8,457 nucleotides of DNA from the NCBI GenBank assembly GCA_964472385.1, contig CAYYLT010000144.1:1-8457 (forward strand), written 5' to 3'. This DNA is from JAGXLC01 sp964472385 (GTDB lineage: Bacteria > Bacteroidota > Bacteroidia > Bacteroidales > UBA12077). This document shows, piece after piece, positions 1-6,176 of this stretch. Under the pieces are notes generated by a model. The model was not told the origin of the DNA, searched no databases, and worked only from the letters and a program-made list of their open reading frames with translations. The translations under genes and the position numbers were made by a program. How positions within the stretch are numbered: the stretch's first letter is position 1; every line of letters starts with the position of its first letter.

Positions 1-2
1 TT

Positions 3-221
3 TAACCTGCATTATTCATGCGTCAAGTTTTGGGTAGATGCAAGGCGTCGAAAGCTGACGACGTAGTCGCCTACTTCGAGGCTTTTGCAACGCAGCAGAT
101 GCCCAAAAATTGGCGCACCCGGAAAAAATGTATAAAAAGAAATTTTTGATCATAATAAGTAAATTGCTTATATACTTTTATTTATAGATATTTATTCATT
201 TTTTATGAATAATGCAGGCTA
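3..221. repeat. Nested palindromic intergenic repeat, long form (copy 1)
   Basis: The ends are a 17-base inverted repeat: TAACCTGCATTATTCAT at 3-19 and its reverse complement at 205-221, with 16 of 17 positions matching. The left end runs into a 99-base imperfect hairpin (19-117). The right end contains an 8-bp stem (192-199 with 205-212) around a loop of five T. Degraded relatives of both ends recur at 3552-3600 and 4963-5010, so this is a dispersed family rather than a chance palindrome. The terminal dinucleotides are TA on both sides, which would also fit a small non-autonomous transposable element with TA target duplication, but too little left flank is present to test this. The right end stops 9 bases before the first start codon of the tricorn gene, so the element forms most of that gene's leader and may supply its promoter. 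Confidence 0.7.
19..117. repeat. 99-base imperfect hairpin inside copy 1
   Basis: Arms 19-34 and 102-117 pair at 14 of 16 positions (one further G-T wobble). Pairing then continues inward through 39-41 with 95-97, 45-48 with 90-93, 51-55 with 81-85, 59-61 with 76-78 and 63-66 with 71-74, ending in a four-base loop TCGC at 67-70. It is visibly more GC-rich than the AT-rich flank at 121-213. It contains no convincing reading frame. It could be a REP-like DNA element, a structured RNA or a bidirectional terminator for a gene left of the window; the sequence alone does not decide between these. Confidence 0.7.
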
Positions 222-230
222 CCAAAAACC

Positions 231-3200
231 ATGCACAATATGAAGCCAATATCACCAATTATTTTTATCATGTTGGCCTTGTTTGTTTTTAAGGCAAATG
301 CTTACAAAAACGGAACAGGGCTTTTGAGATTTCCTGCCATTCATGGGAACCAGATCGTATTCTCCTATGCGGGTGATCTATATACAGTTGATAGTCAAGG
401 AGGAACTGCAAGGAAATTAACATCCCACAAAGGTTATGAGATGTTTCCCCGTTTCTCCCCTGATGGAGAGCATATAGCATTTACCGGTCAGTATGACGGC
501 AATACTGAAGTATATGTTATTCCCTCGAAAGGAGGATCGCCCCGGAGACTAACCTACACCGCTACACTTCAACGCGATGATGTTGCTGACCGAATGGGGC
601 CGAATAACATTGTAATGACCTGGACCCCTGATGGCAAGCATGTCGTTTTTCGTTCCAGAAAAAAATCTTTCAATCCTTTCATCGGACAACTTTATAAGGT
701 ATCTCTCGACGGCGATATACCCCAACAACTTCCGCTTCCGGAAGGGGGTTTCTGCAGCTATTCTCCGGATGGGCAAAAACTGGCATATAATCAAGTATTT
801 CGCGAATTCAGAACCTGGAAACATTATCGGGGTGGTATGGCAGATGAAATATGGATTCATGATATGAATACGCACGAAACAAATGCAATCACCGATAACA
901 AAGCCCAGGATATCATTCCCATGTGGAAGGACAATACCCTGTATTTCCTATCAGACCGGAATTGGAGGATGAATCTTTATAAGTATGACATGCAAACCAA
1001 GAATGTCAGCCAATTGACGCATTTCGAACAATATGATGTCAAATTCCCTTCGATGTGTCATAACCATATTGTATTTGAAAACGGAGGCTTTATCTACCGG
1101 TTTAATCTGAAAACCGAAGAATCGCAGCTTGTTCCCATAAGCATTTCCAATGATATCACATACAGTCGCAAAAATATTGTTAACGCATCCGAACACATAC
1201 AAAATTATGGATTATCGCCGAATGGTGAGCGGTTGATTTTCAGTGCCAGAGGAGATATTTTTTCTGTGCCATCAAAAGAAGGAATTACCTACAACCTAAA
1301 CAGATCCCCTGATGCCCATGAGCGGGATGGAAAATGGGCCCCCAACGGAACAAATATAGCCTACCTATCGGATATGGACGGAGAATTCGAAATCTATATG
1401 CAAGATCAACAGGGAGATAATCCCCCCGTCCAGCTTACCCGTGATGCTGATACCTATAAGTATACCCTGAAATGGTCACCCGACAGCAAGAAAATCCTCT
1501 GGAGCGATGCAGCTTTCAATCTGAAATATATTAATATAAAAAACAAAAAGACAACCCTCATAGATACTTCCGGATTCGGAGAAATTGAAGATTATCAGTG
1601 GAGCCCCGACAGCAAATGGATTACCTATGCCAAAGAAGATTCCAATGACTTTTCGGTCATATGGGTTTACAATACCCAAAACGGTAATAAATTCAGGGTA
1701 ACCAGAGGATGGTACAGCTCAGATGAAGCCAGATTTTCCACCGACGGAAAGTACCTTGTTTTCAGCTCTAAACGAACCTTTGAACCTATTTTCAGCCATG
1801 TAGAATGGAACTATGCATACAATGATATGGAGAAAGTATACCTGGTCACCCTGCAGAAAGAAACGCCATCACCGCTTGGTCCAAAAAATGACCTGGTAGT
1901 GGTGGAAAAAGAAAATCAAAATCCCCAGGATACAGATCAAACAAAAACACCAGAAGTCGTTGAAGTGCAAATTGACCAAACAGGTATTCATAACCGAATC
2001 ATCGCCCTGCCGGTTAAACCTTCAAATTATTCCCATATTCATCTGATCAATGATAAGGTTTATTACCGCAAATATGATTCGGATAAACAACCAACAATCA
2101 GCATGTTTGACCTGAAAGAACAAAAAGAAACAACACTGGGTAAAAATATGAATTTTACCCTTTCACCCAATAACAAAAAAATGTTGGTTAAAAAAAATAC
2201 ATCTTTTGCGGTAATAGATCTCCCTGAAGCAAAGATCGATATGGAAGAAACGGTGGATCTTTCCGATATGAAAGTACAGATAGACCCAAAAAAGGAATGG
2301 CAACAAATCTTTGATGAAAGCTGGAGGCAAATGCGCGATTTCTTTTACGTGGAAAATATGCACGGCATGGACTGGAAAAAGATAAAAAGCCGCTATAGCA
2401 AATTGCTGCCTTACGTGAATCACAGGAATGATCTTACCTACCTGATTGGCTTGATGATATCGGAACTGAATGTGGGTCATGCTTATGTACAAAGTGGCGA
2501 CCGACCTGAACCCGAAAAGATAAAAACCGGTTTGCTGGGTGCAGAAATGATCAAACACAAATCGGGTTATTTCAGAATAGACCGCATTTTAGATGGCAAC
2601 AACTGGAATGATAAGCAACGTTCCCCTTTACAGGCATTGGGTGTTGATGTAAAAGAAGGAGATTTTATCCTGGCAATCAATGGTCAATCAGTAAAAAACC
2701 TGTCAAACCTGCACCAGGCAATGGTAGGCAAAGCCGGAGAGAAAATTGAAATTCTGGTGAACAATGAACCCGGCATAGAAGGAAGCCATAGTGAAATCAT
2801 TAAACCCATCGGCGATGAATCTGAACTATACTATTTCAACTGGGTACAAAACAATATCCAAACAGTTCATGAAAAAACCGACGGACAAGTTGGCTATATT
2901 CATATTCCTGATATGGTCAGCCATGGGCTCAATGAATTTGTTGAACATTTTTACCCCCAGCTTGGCAAAAAAGCGTTGATCATTGATGATAGAGGCAATG
3001 GAGGAGGTAATGTTTCTCCAATGATCATCGAAAGATTAAGGAGGGAAGTCTCCCGGGCCAAAATAAGGCGAAATGCAGATGTACCTTCCTATACTCCATC
3101 AGGAGCTATGCGTGGCCCCATGGTACTTTTAATGGATAAATATTCGGCATCCGATGGCGATCTCTTTGCTTATTCATTCAAAAAAAATAACCTGGGACCG

Positions 3201-3512
3201 GTGATCGGTACAAGAAGCTGGGGCGGTGTGGTAGGAATAAGAGGATCATTGCCTTTTATTGACGGTGGCTCCCTGCGTATACCCCAATTTGCATCCTACT
3301 CAGCAGAAAAAAGCAAATGGATCATCGAAGGCTACGGGGTTGAACCGGATAGTACCGTGGTAAATGATCCCTATAAGCAATATCAGGGTATCGACCAGCA
3401 GCTGAATAAAGCCATTGAAGTGATAAAGCAAAAAATAAAGGAAGAATACAAACCACTTCCTGAAATCCCCAAAGCACCGGATAAATCTGACAATCCGGGG
3501 AAAAAGGAATAG
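231..3512 (+). CDS. Tricorn protease homolog, exported, S41-type serine protease
   Basis: This 1093-residue protein has the full tricorn architecture. A signal peptide ends near ANA-24. Residues about 25-690 carry repeated beta-propeller strands of the type FSPDGEHIAF (75), WSPDSKKILW (415) and FSTDGKYLVF, as expected for the two propellers that gate substrate entry. A helical C1 segment starts at D685, a PDZ domain spans about 767-856, and the C2 catalytic domain follows. By family alignment the catalytic residues are His750 (ELNVGHAYV), Ser974 followed by oxyanion Asp975 (YSASDGD) and Glu1033 (EGYGVEPD); DDRGNGGG at 919-926 is the other oxyanion segment. The position before the His is Gly749, where archaeal tricorn has Ser. 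Tricorn cuts oligopeptides to short peptides; the signal peptide puts this one in the periplasm. A charged linker at about 560-590 and a Pro/Lys-rich tail are present. ATG 240 (MKPISPII) is an equally good or better start, since it gives a cleaner signal peptide; neither has a clear ribosome binding site. Confidence 0.93.
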   Translation: MHNMKPISPIIFIMLALFVFKANAYKNGTGLLRFPAIHGNQIVFSYAGDLYTVDSQGGTARKLTSHKGYEMFPRFSPDGEHIAFTGQYDGNTEVYVIPSKGGSPRRLTYTATLQRDDVADRMGPNNIVMTWTPDGKHVVFRSRKKSFNPFIGQLYKVSLDGDIPQQLPLPEGGFCSYSPDGQKLAYNQVFREFRTWKHYRGGMADEIWIHDMNTHETNAITDNKAQDIIPMWKDNTLYFLSDRNWRMNLYKYDMQTKNVSQLTHFEQYDVKFPSMCHNHIVFENGGFIYRFNLKTEESQLVPISISNDITYSRKNIVNASEHIQNYGLSPNGERLIFSARGDIFSVPSKEGITYNLNRSPDAHERDGKWAPNGTNIAYLSDMDGEFEIYMQDQQGDNPPVQLTRDADTYKYTLKWSPDSKKILWSDAAFNLKYINIKNKKTTLIDTSGFGEIEDYQWSPDSKWITYAKEDSNDFSVIWVYNTQNGNKFRVTRGWYSSDEARFSTDGKYLVFSSKRTFEPIFSHVEWNYAYNDMEKVYLVTLQKETPSPLGPKNDLVVVEKENQNPQDTDQTKTPEVVEVQIDQTGIHNRIIALPVKPSNYSHIHLINDKVYYRKYDSDKQPTISMFDLKEQKETTLGKNMNFTLSPNNKKMLVKKNTSFAVIDLPEAKIDMEETVDLSDMKVQIDPKKEWQQIFDESWRQMRDFFYVENMHGMDWKKIKSRYSKLLPYVNHRNDLTYLIGLMISELNVGHAYVQSGDRPEPEKIKTGLLGAEMIKHKSGYFRIDRILDGNNWNDKQRSPLQALGVDVKEGDFILAINGQSVKNLSNLHQAMVGKAGEKIEILVNNEPGIEGSHSEIIKPIGDESELYYFNWVQNNIQTVHEKTDGQVGYIHIPDMVSHGLNEFVEHFYPQLGKKALIIDDRGNGGGNVSPMIIERLRREVSRAKIRRNADVPSYTPSGAMRGPMVLLMDKYSASDGDLFAYSFKKNNLGPVIGTRSWGGVVGIRGSLPFIDGGSLRIPQFASYSAEKSKWIIEGYGVEPDSTVVNDPYKQYQGIDQQLNKAIEVIKQKIKEEYKPLPEIPKAPDKSDNPGKKE

Positions 3513-3551
3513 CCCTGTGGCATGAAGCCTTATCAGATTGATCAAAACAGC

Positions 3552-3600
3552 TAACCTGCATTGTTTATAAACGAACGGTGTGAAGTTTATCAATGCGCGA
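3552..3600. repeat. Palindromic intergenic repeat, short form (copy 2)
   Basis: The sequence TAACCTGCATTGTTTAT at 3552-3568 matches the left end of copy 1 at 15 of 17 positions. GCATTG and ATAAAC (3558-3563, 3567-3572) pair perfectly with GTTTAT and CAATGC (3585-3590, 3591-3596). That gives a 12-bp stem with a TTT bulge and a 12-base loop. The 99-base hairpin of copy 1 is absent. It lies 40 bases after the tricorn stop codon and may serve as the 3' structure of that transcript; no T tract follows, so it is not a classical terminator. Confidence 0.65.
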
Positions 3601-3639
3601 TATTTTATCCGGATTTTTAGCCCCTAATCGACAAACGCT

Positions 3640-3671
3640 ATTGACTTTTAATGATTCATTGCATATATTTG
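3640..3671 (+). promoter_or_regulatory. Bacteroidota-type promoter for the MNT/HepT-like pair
   Basis: TATATTTG at 3664-3671 is a perfect TAnnTTTG -7 element. ATTG at 3640-3643 lies 20 bases upstream in the place of the -33 TTTG box. The start codon follows only four bases after the -7 element, so a transcript from here would begin at or next to the ATG and be nearly leaderless. A stop codon (TGA, 3652) lies in frame upstream and no alternative upstream start exists. Confidence 0.6.
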
Positions 3672-3675
3672 GGGT

Positions 3676-3996
3676 ATGGCGATTTCAAAAAATAATATAG
3701 AGCAGATAAGCCTGTTGTGCAGCAACCTTCGGGTAGCAACACTGTATCTTTTTGAAGCAGAACAATCCAACCATTATGGCCCCGGTAAATTAACCTTTAC
3801 GGTGCGATTTGAATCAGTATCCCCTGAAAGCTACATCGATCATTACTATAAGCTTAAATTTGCCCTGAAAGATCTTGTAAAAACAGAAATAATCCTGCTG
3901 GAAGAACAGTCCTTGAGCAATCCATTCCTGAAACAATTTATGGACAGCAATAAAAACCTTATATATGGACGACAGAACAAAGGCATGGCTGTATGA
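3676..3996 (+). CDS. MNT-type minimal nucleotidyltransferase (MntA-like antitoxin), catalytic motifs lost
   Basis: This 106-residue protein has the length and pattern of Bacteroidota MntA-type antitoxins. Recognisable blocks are LYLF (23-26), VRFE (43-46), YIDHYYKLKFALKDL (53-67), LLEEQSLSNPFLKQF (74-88) and LIYG (95-98). Active family members have Gly-Ser then Asp-x-Asp, plus a third Asp, to bind magnesium and ATP; MntA uses this to AMPylate HepT. Here the Gly-Ser place reads Glu27-Ala28 after LYLF, the Asp-x-Asp place reads Lys38-Leu-Thr40, and the third Asp aligns with Ile73. Nucleotidyl transfer is therefore not expected. The frame is intact, and the 3' end overlaps the next gene by 32 bases as in ordinary pairs. 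It could be a relic or a binding-only partner. The family call rests on my memory of family sequences, not on an alignment run. Confidence 0.8.
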   Translation: MAISKNNIEQISLLCSNLRVATLYLFEAEQSNHYGPGKLTFTVRFESVSPESYIDHYYKLKFALKDLVKTEIILLEEQSLSNPFLKQFMDSNKNLIYGRQNKGMAV

Positions 3997-4309
3997 CATA
4001 CTCAGTGCAATTCAGGATACCGATAGTTTTCTTGAGGATAATACAAAAAATTACCACAATTTTTCAATCAATCTCTGTGTGAAAAGAGCATTGGAACGTA
4101 ACCTGGAAATTATTGGTGTCGCCCTTCAGAATCTGATGAATTACCTGCCGGAGCTAAAGTTTTCCCATGCAGATATGATCATCGATACCGCTTCAAGATT
4201 GAGAAGCGGTAATGATCCTGTTTCGAAAGAAATTTTAAAAAATATCATCATCCAATATTTACCCAAACTTAGGGACGAACTTCACCTTATGATCATCCAA
4301 TCCTATTGA
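3965..4309 (+). CDS. HepT-like HEPN (DUF86) protein, RNase motif lost
   Basis: This 114-residue, mainly helical protein matches HepT/DUF86 toxins: MDDRTKAWLYDILSAI at the start, RALERNLEIIG (41-51), then IIDT (72-75) and VSKEILKNIIIQYLPKL (86-102). HepT toxins carry R-x4-H-x-Y, whose Arg and His form the RNase site and whose Tyr is the residue AMPylated by MntA. Here those positions are Ala76, Ser81 and Asn83 (TASRLRSGND), so all three are gone. The family's IIGEA also reads IIGVA, with Val52 replacing Glu. RNA cleavage and AMPylation at this site are not expected. Start and stop are clean and the gene is translationally coupled to the MNT-like gene by overlap. The motif region coincides with a perfect inverted repeat. 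Dimerisation with the MNT-like partner or with active homologs elsewhere is possible but inferred. Confidence 0.82.
   Translation: MDDRTKAWLYDILSAIQDTDSFLEDNTKNYHNFSINLCVKRALERNLEIIGVALQNLMNYLPELKFSHADMIIDTASRLRSGNDPVSKEILKNIIIQYLPKLRDELHLMIIQSY
4181..4216. repeat. Quasi-palindrome within the HepT-like gene
   Basis: Arms 4181-4194 and 4203-4216 pair at 12 of 14 positions, with a perfect 9-bp core (TACCGCTTC at 4186-4194 with GAAGCGGTA at 4203-4211) around an eight-base loop. It encodes residues 73-84, exactly the stretch where the catalytic motif has been replaced. It may be a mutational footprint or an RNA stem in the message. Confidence 0.75.
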
Positions 4310-4383
4310 CTCCCTGGTAAGTTATCAGTTGATATCATGGGTTACGGCTCGCTATGGGCTTATTAAACAAAATAACATGAAGC

Positions 4384-4414
4384 TTTGTTTTGTACTTTAC
4401 TTTTATTAAATTTG
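4384..4414 (+). promoter_or_regulatory. Perfect Bacteroidota promoter for the thioredoxin lipoprotein gene
   Basis: TTTG at 4384-4387, a 19-base spacer, and TAAATTTG at 4407-4414 match the -33 / -7 consensus of the major sigma factor of Bacteroidota exactly. Transcription should start around 4418-4421, giving an AT-rich leader of about 40 bases without a Shine-Dalgarno sequence, which is usual in the phylum. It shows that this gene is transcribed separately from the upstream pair. Confidence 0.8.
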
Positions 4415-4461
4415 CAGATATTTACATTGATATATATGTTAATTTTTTAAATTAGTTTAAC

Positions 4462-4965
4462 ATGAAAAGATTGATAATCATTATGCTCGCTTTAGCGCCA
4501 TTATTGTTACAGGCTTGCCAGGGCAGTGGAGCTTCGGAAAAGGATCAGAAAGACCAAAAACAAGCTGTCAAAGTGGATACAGAGAAGGAAAAAGCAGTAA
4601 TTAACCTGACCAGTGAAGGCTTCAGGGAAAAAATCATGGATTACCAAAACAATGATCAATGGAATTATCAAGGGAATAAACCGTGTCTGATTGATTTTTA
4701 TGCAGACTGGTGCGGTCCCTGCAGAACCACTTCTCCCATTATTGAAGATCTGGCAAAACAGTATGCCGGAAAAATTAACGTTTATAAAGTCGATGTGGAC
4801 AAAGAAAAAGAATTGGCTTCTGTTATGGGGATCCGAAGCATTCCCGCATTCCTTTATTGCCCCATGGAAGGTAAACCACAAATGAGCTCAGGTATCGCGC
4901 AATCAAAAAAAGAAACCAAAAATATGTTCATTCAAAATATTGAAAAAATATTATTGAGCAATTAA
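4462..4965 (+). CDS. Thioredoxin-fold lipoprotein
   Basis: The 167-residue product starts with a lipoprotein signal peptide ending in the lipobox LQAC, with Cys19 as the lipidated residue, followed by a hydrophilic Lys/Asp/Glu-rich linker to about residue 48. The thioredoxin domain occupies about 50-165: DFYADWCGPCR with the redox pair Cys84 and Cys87 at 78-88, the strand INVYKVDVDKE, and the cis-proline Pro128 in RSIPAF. WCGPC is the classical thioredoxin active site, so a membrane-anchored periplasmic thiol reductase or oxidoreductase role is likely; the partner is unknown. Two further cysteines (75 and 133) are not part of the motif. It has its own promoter and is a single-gene unit. A TlpA-like or cytochrome-maturation role is possible but the domain lacks the extra insertions typical of TlpA/ResA. 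Confidence 0.9.
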   Translation: MKRLIIIMLALAPLLLQACQGSGASEKDQKDQKQAVKVDTEKEKAVINLTSEGFREKIMDYQNNDQWNYQGNKPCLIDFYADWCGPCRTTSPIIEDLAKQYAGKINVYKVDVDKEKELASVMGIRSIPAFLYCPMEGKPQMSSGIAQSKKETKNMFIQNIEKILLSN

Positions 4966-5010
4966 CCGGATTACGCATAAAGGATCAAAACGAAGTTTAT
5001 GAATAAGCGA
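4963..5010. repeat. Palindromic intergenic repeat, short form (copy 3)
   Basis: TAACCGGATTACGCATAAA at 4963-4981 resembles the left repeat end with one gap and three substitutions. CATAAA (4976-4981) pairs with TTTATG (4996-5001), and TTA (4971-4973) with TAA (5004-5006), across two mismatches. The right arm GAAGTTTATGAATAAGCGA closely resembles the right arm of copy 2 (GAAGTTTATCAATGCGCGA at 3583-3600 region). Its first three bases are the stop codon of the thioredoxin gene. Confidence 0.5.
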
Positions 5011-5108
5011 TGGATTGGGGGGAAAATTCAGGCAATCTCCGTATCCCATTTGAAAGTCAGGCCTCAATGCACCTTATTATAACGCCATGACAATTAAATC
5101 ATTATAAT

Positions 5109-5116
5109 TACTTTTG
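5109..5116 (+). promoter_or_regulatory. Candidate -7 element for mgsA
   Basis: TACTTTTG is a perfect TAnnTTTG match that would give a leader of about 75 bases. The expected -33 TTTG is poorly matched (CATG at 5086-5089). A second, imperfect element (CAAATTTG, 5186-5193) would start transcription at the ATG itself and has no good -33 partner. The remainder of 4966-5199 shows copy 3 of the repeat and nothing else I can name. Confidence 0.35.
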
Positions 5117-5199
5117 TTTGCCATTAAAAACAACAAATTCATCTTTCGGCTTAAGAGATTGCAGCGATTTTTGCTTAACTTGTCCCAAATTTGCAAGGG

Positions 5200-5598
5200 A
5201 TGAATGAACCACATACCAAGTTTAGGGGAAATATAGCCTTAATTGCACATGACGGCAAGAAGGCAGATATGGTCAAATTTGTCATGGATCACAGGAATAT
5301 CCTGAGCCAATTCAAGTTGCATGCCACGGGTACAACGGGACAAAAGATCATTGAAACAGGATTAACCGACATCATCCGTTATAACTCGGGGCCATATGGC
5401 GGAGATGCGGAAATTGGCACGCTCGTCGCCAAGGGAAAAGTGGATATGGTATTTTTCTTCAGAGACCCCCTTGGTAAACATCCTCATGATCCGGATATTG
5501 CTACCTTAATGCGCTTATGTGATGTATGGGAGGTCCCGCTGGCTACCAATAAGTCTACCGCCTGCTTGCTCTTAAACAATTATTCCGTTGATCAATAA
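5200..5598 (+). CDS. mgsA: Methylglyoxal synthase
   Basis: MgsA converts dihydroxyacetone phosphate to methylglyoxal and phosphate, a cytosolic bypass of lower glycolysis used when sugar phosphates accumulate. From ATG 5200 the protein has 132 residues. All family motifs are present: IALIAHDGKK with His17, the phosphate-binding HATGTTG (41-47), NSGPYGGDAEIG (62-73) with catalytic Asp69, and FFRDPLGKHPHDPD (86-99) with His96 and Asp99. These align with His19, Asp71, His98 and Asp101 of the E. coli enzyme at a constant offset of two. It lacks the longer C-terminus of the 152-residue E. coli protein. An in-frame TTG at 5191 would add three residues but overlaps a -7-like sequence, so ATG 5200 is preferred. 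It stands alone, convergent to the minus-strand genes. Confidence 0.95.
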   Translation: MNEPHTKFRGNIALIAHDGKKADMVKFVMDHRNILSQFKLHATGTTGQKIIETGLTDIIRYNSGPYGGDAEIGTLVAKGKVDMVFFFRDPLGKHPHDPDIATLMRLCDVWEVPLATNKSTACLLLNNYSVDQ

Positions 5599-5631
5599 CC
5601 GGCATGCAAAACAATATATTCAGGAAAAACC

Positions 5632-5651
5632 ATAGTCCGGCTTTGGACTGT
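5632..5651 (+). terminator. Candidate terminator after mgsA
   Basis: ATAGTCC (5632-5638) pairs with GGACTGT (5645-5651), with one G-T wobble and a six-base loop, 33 bases after the mgsA stop. An A-run precedes it (5625-5629) and only a short ATTT follows, so it is a weak candidate that could work in either direction between the convergent genes. Confidence 0.4.
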
Positions 5652-5739
5652 ATTTAGCGCAGGATTCAGCTTTAATTGACAGGGCCGGAATATTCATCAT
5701 ACCAAGAATCCCATCCATCTACCTAACCACCCTATACGG

Positions 5740-6132
5740 TTATGGTGTCCGGTGTTTCATTCTGTTATCCCTAATATTTAGGATAATGGAAAGCGTAAGC
5801 GCCACAAAAAATACCACTGCAGTGATTGTGTCAACGAGTTCGGAATTGGGATTGAAGGCGGTAAGTCTTTCGATGAGGTATTCTATATAAGAATAAGGTA
5901 AATGATGTTCACCCAGTTTATGTAGGATTTGAAAATGCCAATCTGTCAAAGGACAATAACCAAACCCATAAAATATGCCGAGGATAAACCAGGAGGCACC
6001 TGTTAAAATCAGCGTTACCAGATTTAGTATCCGGGTTTTCTGCCAGATCCATCCAAAGGCATTAAACAAGGTTAGTGCGGAATGAAAAACCACGAAAAAA
6101 ATATCGATAATATGCAACAATTCTTCAGCCAT
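5740..6132 (-). CDS. DUF2784 family membrane protein
   Basis: This 130-residue integral membrane protein has three hydrophobic segments at about 9-30, 35-58 and 102-120. The family marks are the first-helix pattern FHSALTLFNAFGWIW (His17, Gly27, Trp28), TGASWFILGIFYGFGY (44-59) and CPLTDWHFQIL (60-70) at the membrane exit, followed by a hydrophilic region to about residue 100 and a basic C-terminus (RDNRMKHRTP). The conserved Cys60-Pro-Leu-Thr block is diagnostic of DUF2784, whose function is unknown; the conserved His, Cys and Trp might bind a metal or cofactor, which is a guess. It follows DPP IV on the same strand after 88 bases and may be read through from it. Its stop codon is 141 bases from the convergent mgsA stop. 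Confidence 0.85.
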   Translation of the reverse strand: MAEELLHIIDIFFVVFHSALTLFNAFGWIWQKTRILNLVTLILTGASWFILGIFYGFGYCPLTDWHFQILHKLGEHHLPYSYIEYLIERLTAFNPNSELVDTITAVVFFVALTLSIILNIRDNRMKHRTP

Positions 6133-6141
6133 TTGTTATGA

Positions 6142-6163
6142 TGTTCATAATAAGAAATGAACA
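6142..6163. promoter_or_regulatory. Inverted repeat in the leader of the DUF2784 gene
   Basis: TGTTCAT (6142-6148) and ATGAACA (6157-6163) form a perfect 7-bp inverted repeat with an eight-base spacer, ending ten bases before the start codon at 6132. It could be an operator or a leader stem. No consensus promoter is visible next to it, so the function is open. Confidence 0.3.
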
Positions 6164-6176
6164 CAACAATCCCATA

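Noticed and set aside
145..180. TTTG (145-148) with TACTTTTA (173-180) as a promoter for the tricorn gene
   Set aside because: The -7 box lacks the final G and the spacing of 24 bases is too long; the AT-rich stretch produces such matches easily.
1..230. CRISPR array or tRNA/rRNA gene in the repeat-rich left end
   Set aside because: There are no regularly spaced direct repeats and no cloverleaf; the repetition is palindromic.
549..875. Minus-strand open frame of 108 codons inside the tricorn gene
   Set aside because: It is the antisense shadow of a well-supported gene and shows no recognisable motifs. The same holds for the other frames opposite the tricorn and DPP IV genes.
4318..4357. Short inverted repeats after the HepT-like gene as a terminator
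   Set aside because: The best stem (TATCA/TGATA at 4323-4334) leaves a two-base loop and no T tract follows.
5191..5199. TTG at 5191 as the mgsA start
   Set aside because: It adds only three residues outside the family's conserved start, overlaps a -7-like sequence, and an ATG follows directly at 5200.
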